64,000 nucleotides of DNA from Parasphingopyxis sp. CP4 (lineage in GTDB: Bacteria; Pseudomonadota; Alphaproteobacteria; Sphingomonadales; Sphingomonadaceae), in the NCBI RefSeq assembly GCF_013378055.1, contig NZ_CP051130.1, positions 2,544,001-2,608,000 on the forward strand, given 5' to 3'. The notes beneath the pieces were generated by a model. It did not search any database. It saw only the letters and a program-made list of their open reading frames with translations, and was not told the origin of the DNA. Positions 15,904 through 24,156 of this stretch are shown here, piece by piece (the stretch's first letter is position 1; each line of letters opens with the position of its first letter). Position numbers and translations under genes: made by a program.

Positions 15904-16689
15904 ATGCATTCGAAACTTGCACTTTTCCTGGCGCCGGTCGCACTGCTTTGCGCGACGGCTCCCTTCACACCCGCATCGGCGCAAGCGACAACCGCTTCCA
16001 GCATTTATGCGGAGGCTGCAGCACCGGAAGGCCGGCCCGAAGCCATGGTCGCGCTCGACGAACATCGCAGACCGGCGGAAGTCCTTGAATTTTTTGGCGT
16101 CGAACCCGGCGACAATATCCTCGAAGTCGCCATGGGCGGCGGATATTGGATGGATATGCTGGCGCGCATTGTTGGTGATGATGGACTGGTGATCGGCAGC
16201 GTTCCCGAGGTGCCGTATGAAGCGCGCGAAGATTTTCGCGCGCAAGCTGATGCGATAATCGAACGCAATGCGAACAGCCGGGCCGATATCGGCAGCGTGC
16301 AGGAGATCAACTATCCGGCCGCCAGCCTAGATTTCGTGATGCTCAGCCTGATCTTTCATGATGTATATTTCGAGAGCGATCAGTTCGGCTTCATTCGCCA
16401 GACACCACAAATGTTCCTGGCCGGCATTTTTGAGGCACTGAAACCTGGCGGAACCGTCGGCGTCATCGATAGCGTGGCGCCCGCAGGAATGCCGCCGCGC
16501 GAAAGCGTTGAAGCGCTCCACCGGATTGATCCGGCGGTCATCCGTCGCGAGTTCGAGGCCGCGGGATTTGTACTGGAGGCGGAAAGCGATCTGCTGCGCA
16601 ATCCGGATGATGATACCACATTGTCAGCATTCGATCCGGCGATCCGCCATCGGACCGACAAGGTCTTGATGCGGTTCCGCCGTCCATAG
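15904..16689 (+). CDS. Exported SAM-dependent methyltransferase-like protein
   Basis: A 261-residue protein with a signal peptide (MHSKLALFLAPVALLCATAP, cleavage after ASAQA) and a methyltransferase domain: VALDEHRRPAEVLEFFGVEPGDNILEVAMGGGYWMDMLARIV (motif I), SLDFVMLSLIFHDVYF (motif IV) and EALKPGGTVGVIDSVAPAG (motif V). This is the COG4798-type predicted methyltransferase, common in sphingomonads and consistently exported, although SAM is not known in the periplasm; the enzyme may use another ligand. It is expressed divergently from the TauE-like gene. Confidence 0.85.
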   Translation: MHSKLALFLAPVALLCATAPFTPASAQATTASSIYAEAAAPEGRPEAMVALDEHRRPAEVLEFFGVEPGDNILEVAMGGGYWMDMLARIVGDDGLVIGSVPEVPYEAREDFRAQADAIIERNANSRADIGSVQEINYPAASLDFVMLSLIFHDVYFESDQFGFIRQTPQMFLAGIFEALKPGGTVGVIDSVAPAGMPPRESVEALHRIDPAVIRREFEAAGFVLEAESDLLRNPDDDTTLSAFDPAIRHRTDKVLMRFRRP

Positions 16690-16725
16690 GTCATCAAGAG
16701 CAAGGGACGGCGTGCGCCTGCTGAA

Positions 16726-17991
16726 TCAGGTGCGCGCCGGCTCGGTTGCGAGCTCGTCTTCGACGAACAGGCGTCTCTTTTCAGTGACGAAGACGCAGAC
16801 AAGAGCGAGGCAGCCGCAGACCAGAAAACCGAGAGATAGCGGTAAGGTCGTGCCGTCATATAGCTGACCGATGCTGACCCCGATCAACGCCCCGAGCAAG
16901 ACGCCTACTGCGCCTTGCCCCGAGCTGGCCGTTCCAGCGATTGCGCCCATATCCTCCATCGCCATCGCGCCGAAATTCGCGCCGCACAGGCCGAACGCGC
17001 CCATATTGAGGGACAGCAGGATCAGGAAAAGCCAGAGAGATTTGGTATCCGCATAGGCCGTGAATGAGGCCGCTGCTGCCAACAGGATGAAGATGATCAG
17101 GGCGCTGTGCGAGACGAGACGCGTTCCGAGCCGCAACACGATCCGCGAGTTGAGCAGAGACGCTGCTGACATCGCACCGGCTATCACGGCAAAAGCCGGA
17201 ACCAGCATTTCTGGCCGACCGAATGTATCGTAGATCACCTGCTGAATTGAATTGATGAAACCAAAAAGCGCGCCCGACAGCAGGGCTGAAGCCAGCATAT
17301 AGCCAAGCGACTTGCGATTGGTGAGCGTCTGTTTCCAGCCATGCCCAACACGCTCAACGGTCAGCGGCATTCGATCTTCCGGTTGGAGAGTTTCCGGCAG
17401 GCGCCATCCGATCCAGAGGCCAACACTGATGCCAATTGCGGCAAACATCCAGAAGATCCAGCGCCAGTTTGCAATCGATATGATTATCTCGCCCAAAAGC
17501 GGTGCGAGCACGGGAACGGCCATGAAGACCATCATTGCGAAGGACATGACCTGGGCCATTTTACGCCCGACATAGAGATCTCGAACGATCGACACGGCAA
17601 GTACGCGCGTCGCGGCAACGGCGACTCCCTGAAAGAAGCGCGCGGCTAGCAGAAGTTCGTAGGATTGCGCAAAGGCTGCAACGACACTTGATAGCGCATA
17701 TAGGCCAAGCCCACCGACGAGCAGCGGTCGGCGCCCAAATCTGTCTGATAGAGGTCCATGAACGATCTGGGCGATACCAAAGCCCAACAGCATGACACCG
17801 ATAACCAACTGACGGTCATTATCTTCAATCACATTCAAGTCGTGGCCGATCGCCGGAAGCGCAGGCAGCATTGCGTCTATGGCGAGCGCCGTCATCGCCA
17901 TCAGCGAAGCCACCATGGCGACGAATTCTGTGAAGCCTGGCAGCTTGCGGGCCGGCGGTGCGGATGCCCCGTTCGTCATGCGATCGGCCAT
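16726..17991 (-). CDS. Bcr/CflA-type multidrug efflux MFS transporter
   Basis: A 421-residue major facilitator with 12 predicted helices. Visible are the opening MTALAIDAMLPALPAIGHDLNV typical of Bcr/CflA, the loop 2-3 motif HGPLSDRFGRRPLLVGGLGLY, and the antiporter motif C region in helix 5 (FAMMVFMAVPVLAPLLGEII). Proton-driven drug export across the inner membrane is the family's role; substrates cannot be read from sequence. Two ATGs (17991 and 17979) are possible starts without a strong ribosome site at either. It is convergent with the methyltransferase gene. Confidence 0.92.
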   Translation of the reverse strand: MADRMTNGASAPPARKLPGFTEFVAMVASLMAMTALAIDAMLPALPAIGHDLNVIEDNDRQLVIGVMLLGFGIAQIVHGPLSDRFGRRPLLVGGLGLYALSSVVAAFAQSYELLLAARFFQGVAVAATRVLAVSIVRDLYVGRKMAQVMSFAMMVFMAVPVLAPLLGEIIISIANWRWIFWMFAAIGISVGLWIGWRLPETLQPEDRMPLTVERVGHGWKQTLTNRKSLGYMLASALLSGALFGFINSIQQVIYDTFGRPEMLVPAFAVIAGAMSAASLLNSRIVLRLGTRLVSHSALIIFILLAAAASFTAYADTKSLWLFLILLSLNMGAFGLCGANFGAMAMEDMGAIAGTASSGQGAVGVLLGALIGVSIGQLYDGTTLPLSLGFLVCGCLALVCVFVTEKRRLFVEDELATEPART

Positions 17992-18084
17992 GCGCCATTT
18001 TGCAGTGCAGCGGAACCCAGAAAACGCCGGTTACTGGATAGCAGCGCTTGACCATGCACCGGCCAGGGGCAAAGGTTTGCCATT

Positions 18085-18540
18085 ATGGATCCAGTGCCTG
18101 CTGATATCGCCATTACCATCCAGCTTGCGCTGGCGCCGGCTTTCTTGCTGGTCGGGATTGGCCAGTTTCTCATTCTCGCCGCTGGCCGGTTGGGACGCGT
18201 CGTCGATCGGGCGCGGATCATCGCCGATATCTTGCCGCAAGAGCCTGGGCCGGAGCATGACGACTGTCTGAAAGAGCTCAGGATGCTCGATCGGCGAATG
18301 ACTGTCACCGGCATATCCATCCTATTTGGTACCATTGCCATGATTGCCGTCTGCCTGGTTGTAGGCGGCTTGTTCGCAGCCCGGCTTTTCGAGATCGAAC
18401 TTACCGGTTTTACGGCCGCGACATTTGTTGGTGCGATGGGCCTGCTGATTCTCGGCCTGATCACCTTCCTCTACGAAGTGCAGCTGGCGAACCGATCGAT
18501 CCATGTTCGCGCCGATTTGCTGGGCAGGCCGAAGAAATGA
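18085..18540 (+). CDS. DUF2721 membrane protein
   Basis: A 151-residue membrane protein with three hydrophobic helices (residues 8-32, 75-98 and 110-133). The family pattern is visible: QLALAPAFLLVGIGQFLILAAGRLGRVVDRARII, ELRMLDRRM, then two helices and VQLANRSIHVRADL. Function is unknown. It opens a three-gene operon: its stop overlaps the next start as ATGA. Confidence 0.88.
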   Translation: MDPVPADIAITIQLALAPAFLLVGIGQFLILAAGRLGRVVDRARIIADILPQEPGPEHDDCLKELRMLDRRMTVTGISILFGTIAMIAVCLVVGGLFAARLFEIELTGFTAATFVGAMGLLILGLITFLYEVQLANRSIHVRADLLGRPKK

Positions 18541-18944
18541 GCCCGGGCGCCGAGAAGCGGGCGCTGCAAATCACCGCCGGCCTCGCCTGCCTTGTCCCGC
18601 TATCCATGGGCGTCGCTAGTGTCATTATCGGGCCATCCATATTATCGGGGATCGATGATCCGCCGCCGCGCGATCTCGACAGCCATTTTCGGTATCTGTC
18701 CGGGATATTTTTGATGGTCGGGATAGCCTTTGCGACCTGCGTCCCGGGAATTGAACGCAAGACAGCGCGATTCAGATTGCTCGGTGCCATGATCGTCCTG
18801 GGTGGCTTGGCCCGCGCAGTCTCTGTCATGGAGTATGGACTGCCGTCCGACGGCCATCGTTTCGGATTGGTAATGGAGCTTGGTGTCGTGCCGTTACTTA
18901 TGATCTGGCAAAGCCGCGTCGCGCGGCGGTTTGGGTCAGAATGA
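18537..18944 (+). CDS. DUF4345-like membrane protein
   Basis: A 135-residue protein with four hydrophobic segments and the conserved-looking core DLDSHFRYLSGIFLMVGIAFATCVPGIE and GGLARAVSVMEYG, which match the DUF4345 pattern (a short membrane family). The ATG overlaps the previous stop (ATGA) and its own stop overlaps the next start in the same way, so translation of all three genes is probably coupled. No biochemical role is known. Confidence 0.85.
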   Translation: MSPGAEKRALQITAGLACLVPLSMGVASVIIGPSILSGIDDPPPRDLDSHFRYLSGIFLMVGIAFATCVPGIERKTARFRLLGAMIVLGGLARAVSVMEYGLPSDGHRFGLVMELGVVPLLMIWQSRVARRFGSE

Positions 18945-19696
18945 CCGATCCCTGGCTCGTCAGCGCATTGGCGCTATGGATTGCGCTCGTCCTGACCCTC
19001 GAGCGGCTGGCCGTGGCGCAAATGCCGCCAGCAGAGAATTGGCGCCGAATACTCCGAAACCTCGGCCTTGGTATGATCGCGCTGACCGCTGCTCCGTTGC
19101 TGCTGACGCTAACCGGTCGGTTCGCGTCGGGCATGGAACCGCTGGTGCCGCTCACTGCGCTCGGTGCGCTGGGCGCCTTGCTGGTCCAGCTGCTGGTGCT
19201 CGATATCTGGACCTACGGAATGCATCGGGCCTATCATGAAATCCCGTTCCTTTGGCGGTTCCACGCGCCGCATCATCTGGATGACCATCTGGATGCAAGT
19301 TCGGCGTTCCGATTTCATCTTGGTGAGATATTGATATCTGCAGCGATGCGCCTGATCCCGGCGCTCATTTTTGGTATCGATGCCGCCACGCTGTTGCTGT
19401 TTGAAGCACTGCTGATGGCCAATGCCGTATTTCATCATTCGAACATCGCCCTGCCGCGTCGGTTCGAGCGGCTGCTCTCCTGGTTTATCGTGACCCCCTC
19501 AATCCACTGGATTCACCATCACAAGATCAGGGCGGATACCGACAGCAACTATACCGCGATCCTATCCATCTGGGATCGCCTGTTCGGCTCGGCAAATCCC
19601 AAAGCAAGAGTGATCGGTATGCCCATCGGTGTTGAGGGGCAACGGGATCAGAGCTTCTTGAGGCTGCTCGCCTATCCCTTCGTCCGGCGGGACTAG
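18941..19696 (+). CDS. Sterol desaturase / fatty acid hydroxylase family di-iron enzyme
   Basis: A 251-residue integral membrane oxygenase. The histidine clusters that bind two irons are present: HRAYHE, FHAPHHLDDHLD, HHSN and HWIHHHK, with hydrophobic segments before and between them. Family members hydroxylate or desaturate lipids (sterols, fatty acids, carotenoids) at the inner membrane. It is the last gene of the DUF2721-DUF4345 operon, with an ATGA overlap, so those two small membrane proteins may assist it or act on the same lipid; the substrate is unknown. Confidence 0.92.
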   Translation: MTDPWLVSALALWIALVLTLERLAVAQMPPAENWRRILRNLGLGMIALTAAPLLLTLTGRFASGMEPLVPLTALGALGALLVQLLVLDIWTYGMHRAYHEIPFLWRFHAPHHLDDHLDASSAFRFHLGEILISAAMRLIPALIFGIDAATLLLFEALLMANAVFHHSNIALPRRFERLLSWFIVTPSIHWIHHHKIRADTDSNYTAILSIWDRLFGSANPKARVIGMPIGVEGQRDQSFLRLLAYPFVRRD

Positions 19697-19709
19697 CTGG
19701 TCGGCCTCG

Positions 19710-20183
19710 CTATTCGGTTTCCGCTGGTGCCGCGTAGCGATGGGCAATCATTGTGCTGCCCTCGAATACTGGCACGTCCGGCACCGTGATCCCGTCGCCG
19801 AAATCGAAAACCCGGTCATCATTCATGTCGTAGTGCAGCATGACGATGAACATATCGCCAGCTTCCGGCACGTCATCGATTGTGATCGGTACATTATGGC
19901 TGATGCCGGCGGGAACCGGAGATGCGCCGACATATACTGTCCCTTCGGGTTCCCCGTCGCGAAACGGGTGCATCACCAGAAAGCCGTTACGGTCAATTTT
20001 GACTGTCGGAAACCGGAACGTCGCACCACTGCGCGTCGCGCCGTCGACCAAAATTGCACTATTCTCGCCATTGCCAAGAGTGATCTGCGGCGGAGCCTCT
20101 TCGGCTGGTTCGTCATAGTCTTGCGCCAAGGCAGCGGTCGAAAATGTAGCAGCGCAAATACATAGCGAAATGGTGCGGATCAT
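19710..20183 (-). CDS. Exported DUF7282-like protein
   Basis: A 157-residue protein with a signal peptide (MIRTISLCICAATFSTAALAQ). The start at 20183 is chosen because it gives this signal; the frame extends upstream to 20261 without a good start. The mature part is one beta-rich domain with GTVYVGASPVPAGISHNVPITIDD, GDMFIVMLHYDMNDDRVFDFGDGIT and a VPVFEGSTMIAHRY ending, a pattern like the DUF7282 domain known mainly from haloarchaea. The DMNDDRVFDFGD stretch looks like an acidic metal-binding loop. Role unknown. Confidence 0.7.
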   Translation of the reverse strand: MIRTISLCICAATFSTAALAQDYDEPAEEAPPQITLGNGENSAILVDGATRSGATFRFPTVKIDRNGFLVMHPFRDGEPEGTVYVGASPVPAGISHNVPITIDDVPEAGDMFIVMLHYDMNDDRVFDFGDGITVPDVPVFEGSTMIAHRYAAPAETE

Positions 20184-20289
20184 ATTCCCTCTCCTCGACT
20201 GGCTCCCTATCGGATATAAAGCTGCTAATCCATCTTGACGGTGCACGTCGCCTTCCGGCATCTGGCAGTGGCAGAAACAGGGAATGATT

Positions 20290-20568
20290 ATGTCCGCGCG
20301 TATCTATCAACGGATGAAGAATGCAATGCAGTCTGGCCGTCATCGGGTGGGTCAGTGGACGCTACAGTTCGAGCCCAGCGAAGCGCAGCGCGCAGACCCG
20401 CTGATGGGTTGGGCCGGGTCATCGGACACCAATCGGCAGGTTCGGCTAACCTTCCCGACGCTTGAGGCCGCCAAAGCCTATGCCGAAAAGCAGGGCATTG
20501 ATTATCACGTCGTTCCGGGTCCCGAGCGGACGCTCAAGATCCAGGCCTATGCGGATAATTTTCGCTAG
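20290..20568 (+). CDS. NDUFS4-type complex I accessory subunit
   Basis: A 92-residue protein beginning MSARIYQRMKNAMQSGRHR, the usual opening of the ETC complex I conserved-region family (homologue of the mitochondrial 18-kDa NDUFS4 subunit). DPLMGWAGSSDTNRQVRLTFPTLEAAKAYAEKQG is the diagnostic core. The second ATG (20290) is preferred because CAGGGA lies at a better distance and it matches the family N-terminus. It stabilises the NADH-oxidising arm of complex I at the inner membrane and is found in alphaproteobacteria and mitochondria but not in most other bacteria. Confidence 0.93.
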   Translation: MSARIYQRMKNAMQSGRHRVGQWTLQFEPSEAQRADPLMGWAGSSDTNRQVRLTFPTLEAAKAYAEKQGIDYHVVPGPERTLKIQAYADNFR

Positions 20569-20606
20569 GATTGTGGCTTGAGACAATGACGGCGGTGCCG
20601 CCGCTC

Positions 20607-21074
20607 TCACAATATTCCATTGAACACATATTGGCCGTGATGCGATCCGGAAGGGACGATCCGGCGCCGCTCGATACAGCATGGATCCAGCCCATAGCGC
20701 CGCGCCACGATCTGCATTCGCCGGATGAATTCGGCAAGGAAGATGTGGCAATTGCCGTAACGGAGCGCATTGGCCGATGCATCATGCGCAAATCGCAGAG
20801 CAGCCAAGAGGCCGATATCCTCGTTGCAGGGATCGGTCCCAAGTTCTGTCGCCAGGGCGCGATGCGCCACATGATCAATATGGCCGCCCGCATGATCTTC
20901 AAGTGAAGGATGATAGCGATAATCCGGTATCAGCCATCCGATCGTACATCTTAGCTCGGCTTCGGGCAGATAGGTGCGGTATCGGCACAGCCCGGATAAA
21001 TCGAGCGATGGCCGTCCCTGTTCCAATATGCGCAACCCGGCGATGTCGAACGCCTTTTGACGATCAAGACCCAC
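20607..21074 (-). CDS. Conserved-looking hypothetical protein
   Basis: A 155-residue soluble protein from a GTG at 21074 with GGAGG just upstream. Pattern: RQKAFDIAGLRILEQGRPSL near the N-terminus and LRCTIGWLIPDYRYHPSLE in the middle, which I recall from an uncharacterised bacterial family with the CxxGxLIPDxxY motif, often encoded singly. The second half has several His residues (HIDHVAHRA) but no clear enzyme signature. No membrane segment or signal peptide. Confidence 0.65.
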   Translation of the reverse strand: MGLDRQKAFDIAGLRILEQGRPSLDLSGLCRYRTYLPEAELRCTIGWLIPDYRYHPSLEDHAGGHIDHVAHRALATELGTDPCNEDIGLLAALRFAHDASANALRYGNCHIFLAEFIRRMQIVARRYGLDPCCIERRRIVPSGSHHGQYVFNGIL

Positions 21075-21242
21075 TCATACCTCCGCCGAATGCTATCGGT
21101 GGAATAGTAAGCATGACCGGTAAACGAGACTGGTAAACGCGAATTTAGGCACAAAAAGTCCGCCCGAGACTGGAACCAGCGCTTCTGGATCATTTGGCTG
21201 AATCGTTAACGGCAGGCTGGTTTTACGTGGTGATTCAAGAGC

Positions 21243-21812
21243 CTATTCGGCGCTGCCTCCATGCGCATATTCGAGTTCGAAAAATGGCCGCCAGTTCGCT
21301 CCGCCATCGACCGTCAAGAGCACGTCAAAATGAACCACCAGTTCGGAGAAGTCCCACCGTAATTGAAAGTGCATCGCTCGTCCGTCTTCCAGTGGAAAAT
21401 GCGTATCGCTGCGCAGATTTGTAGCAACGAGCAGCGTGTCGGATATGAAGCGGCCTTCATAGATGTCCATCAATCCAAAATCGTCATCCACCACTGCGAT
21501 GCGATACAGATTGCGAAACTGGTCAAAGCTGAACTGGGTTTGCAGGGTGATGAGATCGCCTGGCTGTTGTTCGATTTGGGTGTCTTCGCGCAGGATATGG
21601 CCGCCCAAAATGATGCGCCCTTCGGCCTCGCTAGCGGCCAAATCTGTTGCGCCATTCGGTCCATGGCGCACTCCAGTGACGCGCGACGTCCCGACCAATG
21701 GCGCCAACCGTTCAATGGCTGCCTGGGCCTCTTCGGACTGAGCATGTGCAGTGCCGCCAACAAAGGCGAGGCTGAGCGTCAGCAGGGCGACGGATAGACT
21801 ATGAAATCGCAT
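21243..21812 (-). CDS. Exported hypothetical protein (DUF1579-like)
   Basis: A 189-residue protein with a clear signal peptide (MRFHSLSVALLTLSLAFVGGTAHAQ) and a lipocalin-like beta-barrel pattern: LAPLVGTSRVTGVRHGPNG, GRIILGGHILREDTQIEQQPGD, then alternating strands. This resembles the DUF1579 fold of exported proteins of unknown role. AGGGGAGG precedes the ATG. It stands alone, following the Nudix operon in the same direction. Confidence 0.7.
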   Translation of the reverse strand: MRFHSLSVALLTLSLAFVGGTAHAQSEEAQAAIERLAPLVGTSRVTGVRHGPNGATDLAASEAEGRIILGGHILREDTQIEQQPGDLITLQTQFSFDQFRNLYRIAVVDDDFGLMDIYEGRFISDTLLVATNLRSDTHFPLEDGRAMHFQLRWDFSELVVHFDVLLTVDGGANWRPFFELEYAHGGSAE

Positions 21813-21931
21813 GTTGGGAACCTCCCCTATTGACCGGTTGCAGGCTCAATAGCGGGACTGAATTCGCGCGTTACATCTGATCTGCAAAGCGCGGCGAACA
21901 ATCGGTCAACGGACCAAAGTGCATTTTTGAG

Positions 21932-22468
21932 CTACAACCAGCCGGCGCTGAGAAGCATGACGATGCGCACATCGATAATGGATCCGGCATCTCGCTGTTG
22001 CGCGATGAATTCAGCGATCTCGGCAAGCGCTACTCTGTGCACCGTGATATTCTCGTCCTCTGTGCCGCCACCGGCACCGACCTTGGTTAGGTCAGTGGCC
22101 TTGAGCAGGGTGAAGGTCTCACTCGTCATCCCCGGCGAAGAGCAGAAGCGCCCGAGATTTTCGAGATGCCCGGCCCGGTAGCCGGTTTCTTCCTCTAGCT
22201 CTCGCCCGGCGGCCTCTGCAGCTGCCTCACCGGCCGTATCGTCGCCAACCAGGCCTGCGGGCAGCTCAATGCAACTGGCGCGCAGAGGCACGCGATATTG
22301 TTCGACCAGGATGACATGGTCACCCGTCTTATCGCTATCGATGGCGAGAATGACGGCGGCGCCAATGCCGCGCACGCGGCTCACATACTCCCAGCGACCC
22401 TCTTGATGGATCGCAAGATAGTTGCCGGCCCAGTGGGTCTCGCGCTCTTCGCTACTGTCTGTCGACAA
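21932..22468 (-). CDS. Nudix hydrolase, ADP-ribose pyrophosphatase type
   Basis: A 178-residue Nudix enzyme that probably hydrolyses ADP-ribose or a related nucleoside diphosphate sugar. The Nudix box is present (AAAEAAGRELEEETGYRAG) after the family's ELPAGLVGD loop, with a VEQYRVPLRA strand before it as in ADP-ribose pyrophosphatases. The start is a TTG (22468) immediately after the stop of the upstream lipoprotein gene (TGA-TTG) with GGAAG in front, indicating translational coupling and a shared transcript. Confidence 0.9.
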   Translation of the reverse strand: MSTDSSEERETHWAGNYLAIHQEGRWEYVSRVRGIGAAVILAIDSDKTGDHVILVEQYRVPLRASCIELPAGLVGDDTAGEAAAEAAGRELEEETGYRAGHLENLGRFCSSPGMTSETFTLLKATDLTKVGAGGGTEDENITVHRVALAEIAEFIAQQRDAGSIIDVRIVMLLSAGWL

Positions 22469-22969
22469 TCAGTCTTCCATATGCATTTCGGTGGCCATGA
22501 TGCCGTTCATCATGCCGTTCTCGAAATTGCCATTGTCAAAGGCTGTGATGATCGCGTTGGCGGCGCCTTCGCCTTCTTGCGTATCAATATTCTCGCCAAC
22601 CACGGCAATTTCCTGCTGATTGACTGCAATGTAAATCATCGCGTCGGCATCGGTTTCGGATCGCGCTGCGGCAGCCGCTGTATCACTATCCTCGCCATCG
22701 GTTGAATCGACAATCAAGAAATGGATGTCGCGTCCGCTTTCTTCATGCTTTGACGCAAGCCGTTCATTAACATTGGCAATCGCTTCGTCACCGATCTCTT
22801 CCGCCAACTGGCCAGATTCATCGGTAATGTAATCGCCGTGTTCGGCTGCCTCTTCACTTGCTGCGGCTTCGCTGCCTTCGGTGTCCGCTGTATCTGCTTC
22901 ACCGCTGCATCCTGCCAAAGTCATTGTCAGCGCTGTCGCGCCCATCATTGCTGCCATTGTTCTCGTCAT
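22469..22969 (-). CDS. TPM-domain lipoprotein
   Basis: A 166-residue lipoprotein: signal peptide with lipobox TLAGC, an acidic Ala/Glu-rich linker (residues 20-45), then a TPM-like domain with ITDESGQLAEEIGDEAIANVNERLASKHEESGRDIHFLIVDSTDG and ADAMIYIAVNQQEIAVVG. The ATG at 22969 is supported by a GGGGGGAAAA site; the longer frame to 22996 is not needed. TPM-type domains (YgcG/Psb32) occur in membrane-associated proteins, some with phosphatase-like activity. It is followed with no gap by the Nudix gene and preceded by a paralogue, suggesting duplication within one operon. Confidence 0.8.
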   Translation of the reverse strand: MTRTMAAMMGATALTMTLAGCSGEADTADTEGSEAAASEEAAEHGDYITDESGQLAEEIGDEAIANVNERLASKHEESGRDIHFLIVDSTDGEDSDTAAAAARSETDADAMIYIAVNQQEIAVVGENIDTQEGEGAANAIITAFDNGNFENGMMNGIMATEMHMED

Positions 22970-23036
22970 ATTTTCCCCCCTGTGAAACTCAGCCACTGCT
23001 ATTGCATGCTAAGACGTCCCGATAAAGCCGCGCTCG

Positions 23037-23546
23037 CTATTGGCCGAGATCGGCAATGACCGCGTCGATGCCCGCATTCAGGCCTTCCGACAGCTCATTT
23101 TCCTCAAAATGCGCAATCATTGCGAGCTCAGCTTCGCCCACTGCGGTGTCACCAAGCGCCTCGCCGACAATGGCCAGCGCCTGATCGCTTCCTGCCACAT
23201 AGATCAGTGCATCTGCATCGCGTTCGGCGCGCATCTCTTCTGCGACTTCTTCGACATCGCGCCCGTCCGTGCTCATGCCGAGAACCACATGGACGTCCCG
23301 CCCGCTGCTGGCATGATAGCTGAGCAGCTTGGTATTCAGTTCTTCGACGATGGCTGCATCGATCAGGCCACCGGTTTCATCTTCCGCATAGCCGGCTGCG
23401 TCGTGCACCTCGGGTGTTTCTTCGCTCGCGTCTTCGGCTGCGCTTTCGCTATCTTCTGCCTGCGCCGTGGCTTCGCCTTCACTGCAAGCCGCGAGGATAA
23501 GCGCCGCACTGATCGCGGCGGCGGGGAGCGTGGACATAAACTTCAT
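23037..23546 (-). CDS. TPM-domain lipoprotein, paralogue
   Basis: A 169-residue lipoprotein with lipobox LILAAC, an acidic linker of about 25 residues, and the same TPM-like domain as the downstream gene product: LIDAAIVEELNTKLLSYHASSGRDVHVVLGMSTDG and ADALIYVAGSDQALAIVG. AAGGAG precedes the ATG. The two paralogues are about 65 bp apart, and the first gene faces mscL divergently across a roughly 130-bp gap. Both proteins would be anchored on the periplasmic face; role unknown. Confidence 0.8.
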   Translation of the reverse strand: MKFMSTLPAAAISAALILAACSEGEATAQAEDSESAAEDASEETPEVHDAAGYAEDETGGLIDAAIVEELNTKLLSYHASSGRDVHVVLGMSTDGRDVEEVAEEMRAERDADALIYVAGSDQALAIVGEALGDTAVGEAELAMIAHFEENELSEGLNAGIDAVIADLGQ

Positions 23547-23674
23547 TGATCAAACTCCTTAACTCAGGCCATTGGCATGGCATATTTCCTCAGGCCGGGA
23601 AACCGGTTTGCTTGGCGCGCGCAGCAGGCTGTGCCATATCCGCGCCGATATCAAATCAAGGGGGACGGGTTCCT

Positions 23675-24109
23675 ATGTTCGGTGAGTTCAGAGATTTTGT
23701 GACGCGTGGCAATGTGATCGACCTGGCGGTCGCAGTTATTATCGGTGGCGCTTTTGCGACGATCACCACATCGCTGACCGAAGACATTATCATGCCGGTC
23801 GTCGGCTGGATCTTTGGCGGGGCTGACCTTTCCACCCTGTTCATCCGCTTGGGCGATATCCCGGTGGACTATGCGGGATCGCCCGAAGACTATGCCGCGC
23901 TCAAGGAAGCCGGCGTGGCGATGATCGGCCTCGGCGCGTTCATCACTGTCATCATCAACTTCATCATCCTGGCTTTTGTCATCTTCCTGATGGTGCGCCA
24001 GGCGAACAAGATGATGGCCAAGAAAGAAGCCGAAGAAGCCGAGGAAGATACCGGCCCCAGCGAAATCGACCTGTTGACCGAGATCCGCGACGCTCTGAAA
24101 AAGGAATAA
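23675..24109 (+). CDS. mscL: Large-conductance mechanosensitive channel MscL
   Basis: A 144-residue inner-membrane channel that opens under high membrane tension and releases solutes during osmotic downshock. The N-terminal amphipathic helix and first membrane helix read MFGEFRDFVTRGNVIDLAVA and VIIGGAFATITTSLTEDIIMPVVGWI; the second membrane helix is GAFITVIINFIILAFVIFLMVR, followed by a charged cytoplasmic helix (EIDLLTEIRDALKKE). The ATG at 23675 fits the conserved family start; the longer frame from 23546 has no signal of its own. Confidence 0.97.
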   Translation: MFGEFRDFVTRGNVIDLAVAVIIGGAFATITTSLTEDIIMPVVGWIFGGADLSTLFIRLGDIPVDYAGSPEDYAALKEAGVAMIGLGAFITVIINFIILAFVIFLMVRQANKMMAKKEAEEAEEDTGPSEIDLLTEIRDALKKE

Positions 24110-24156
24110 TCGGGGTAACGCGATTTGCAGTGCCTTGCGGCTAGGGGAAGAGAAAT

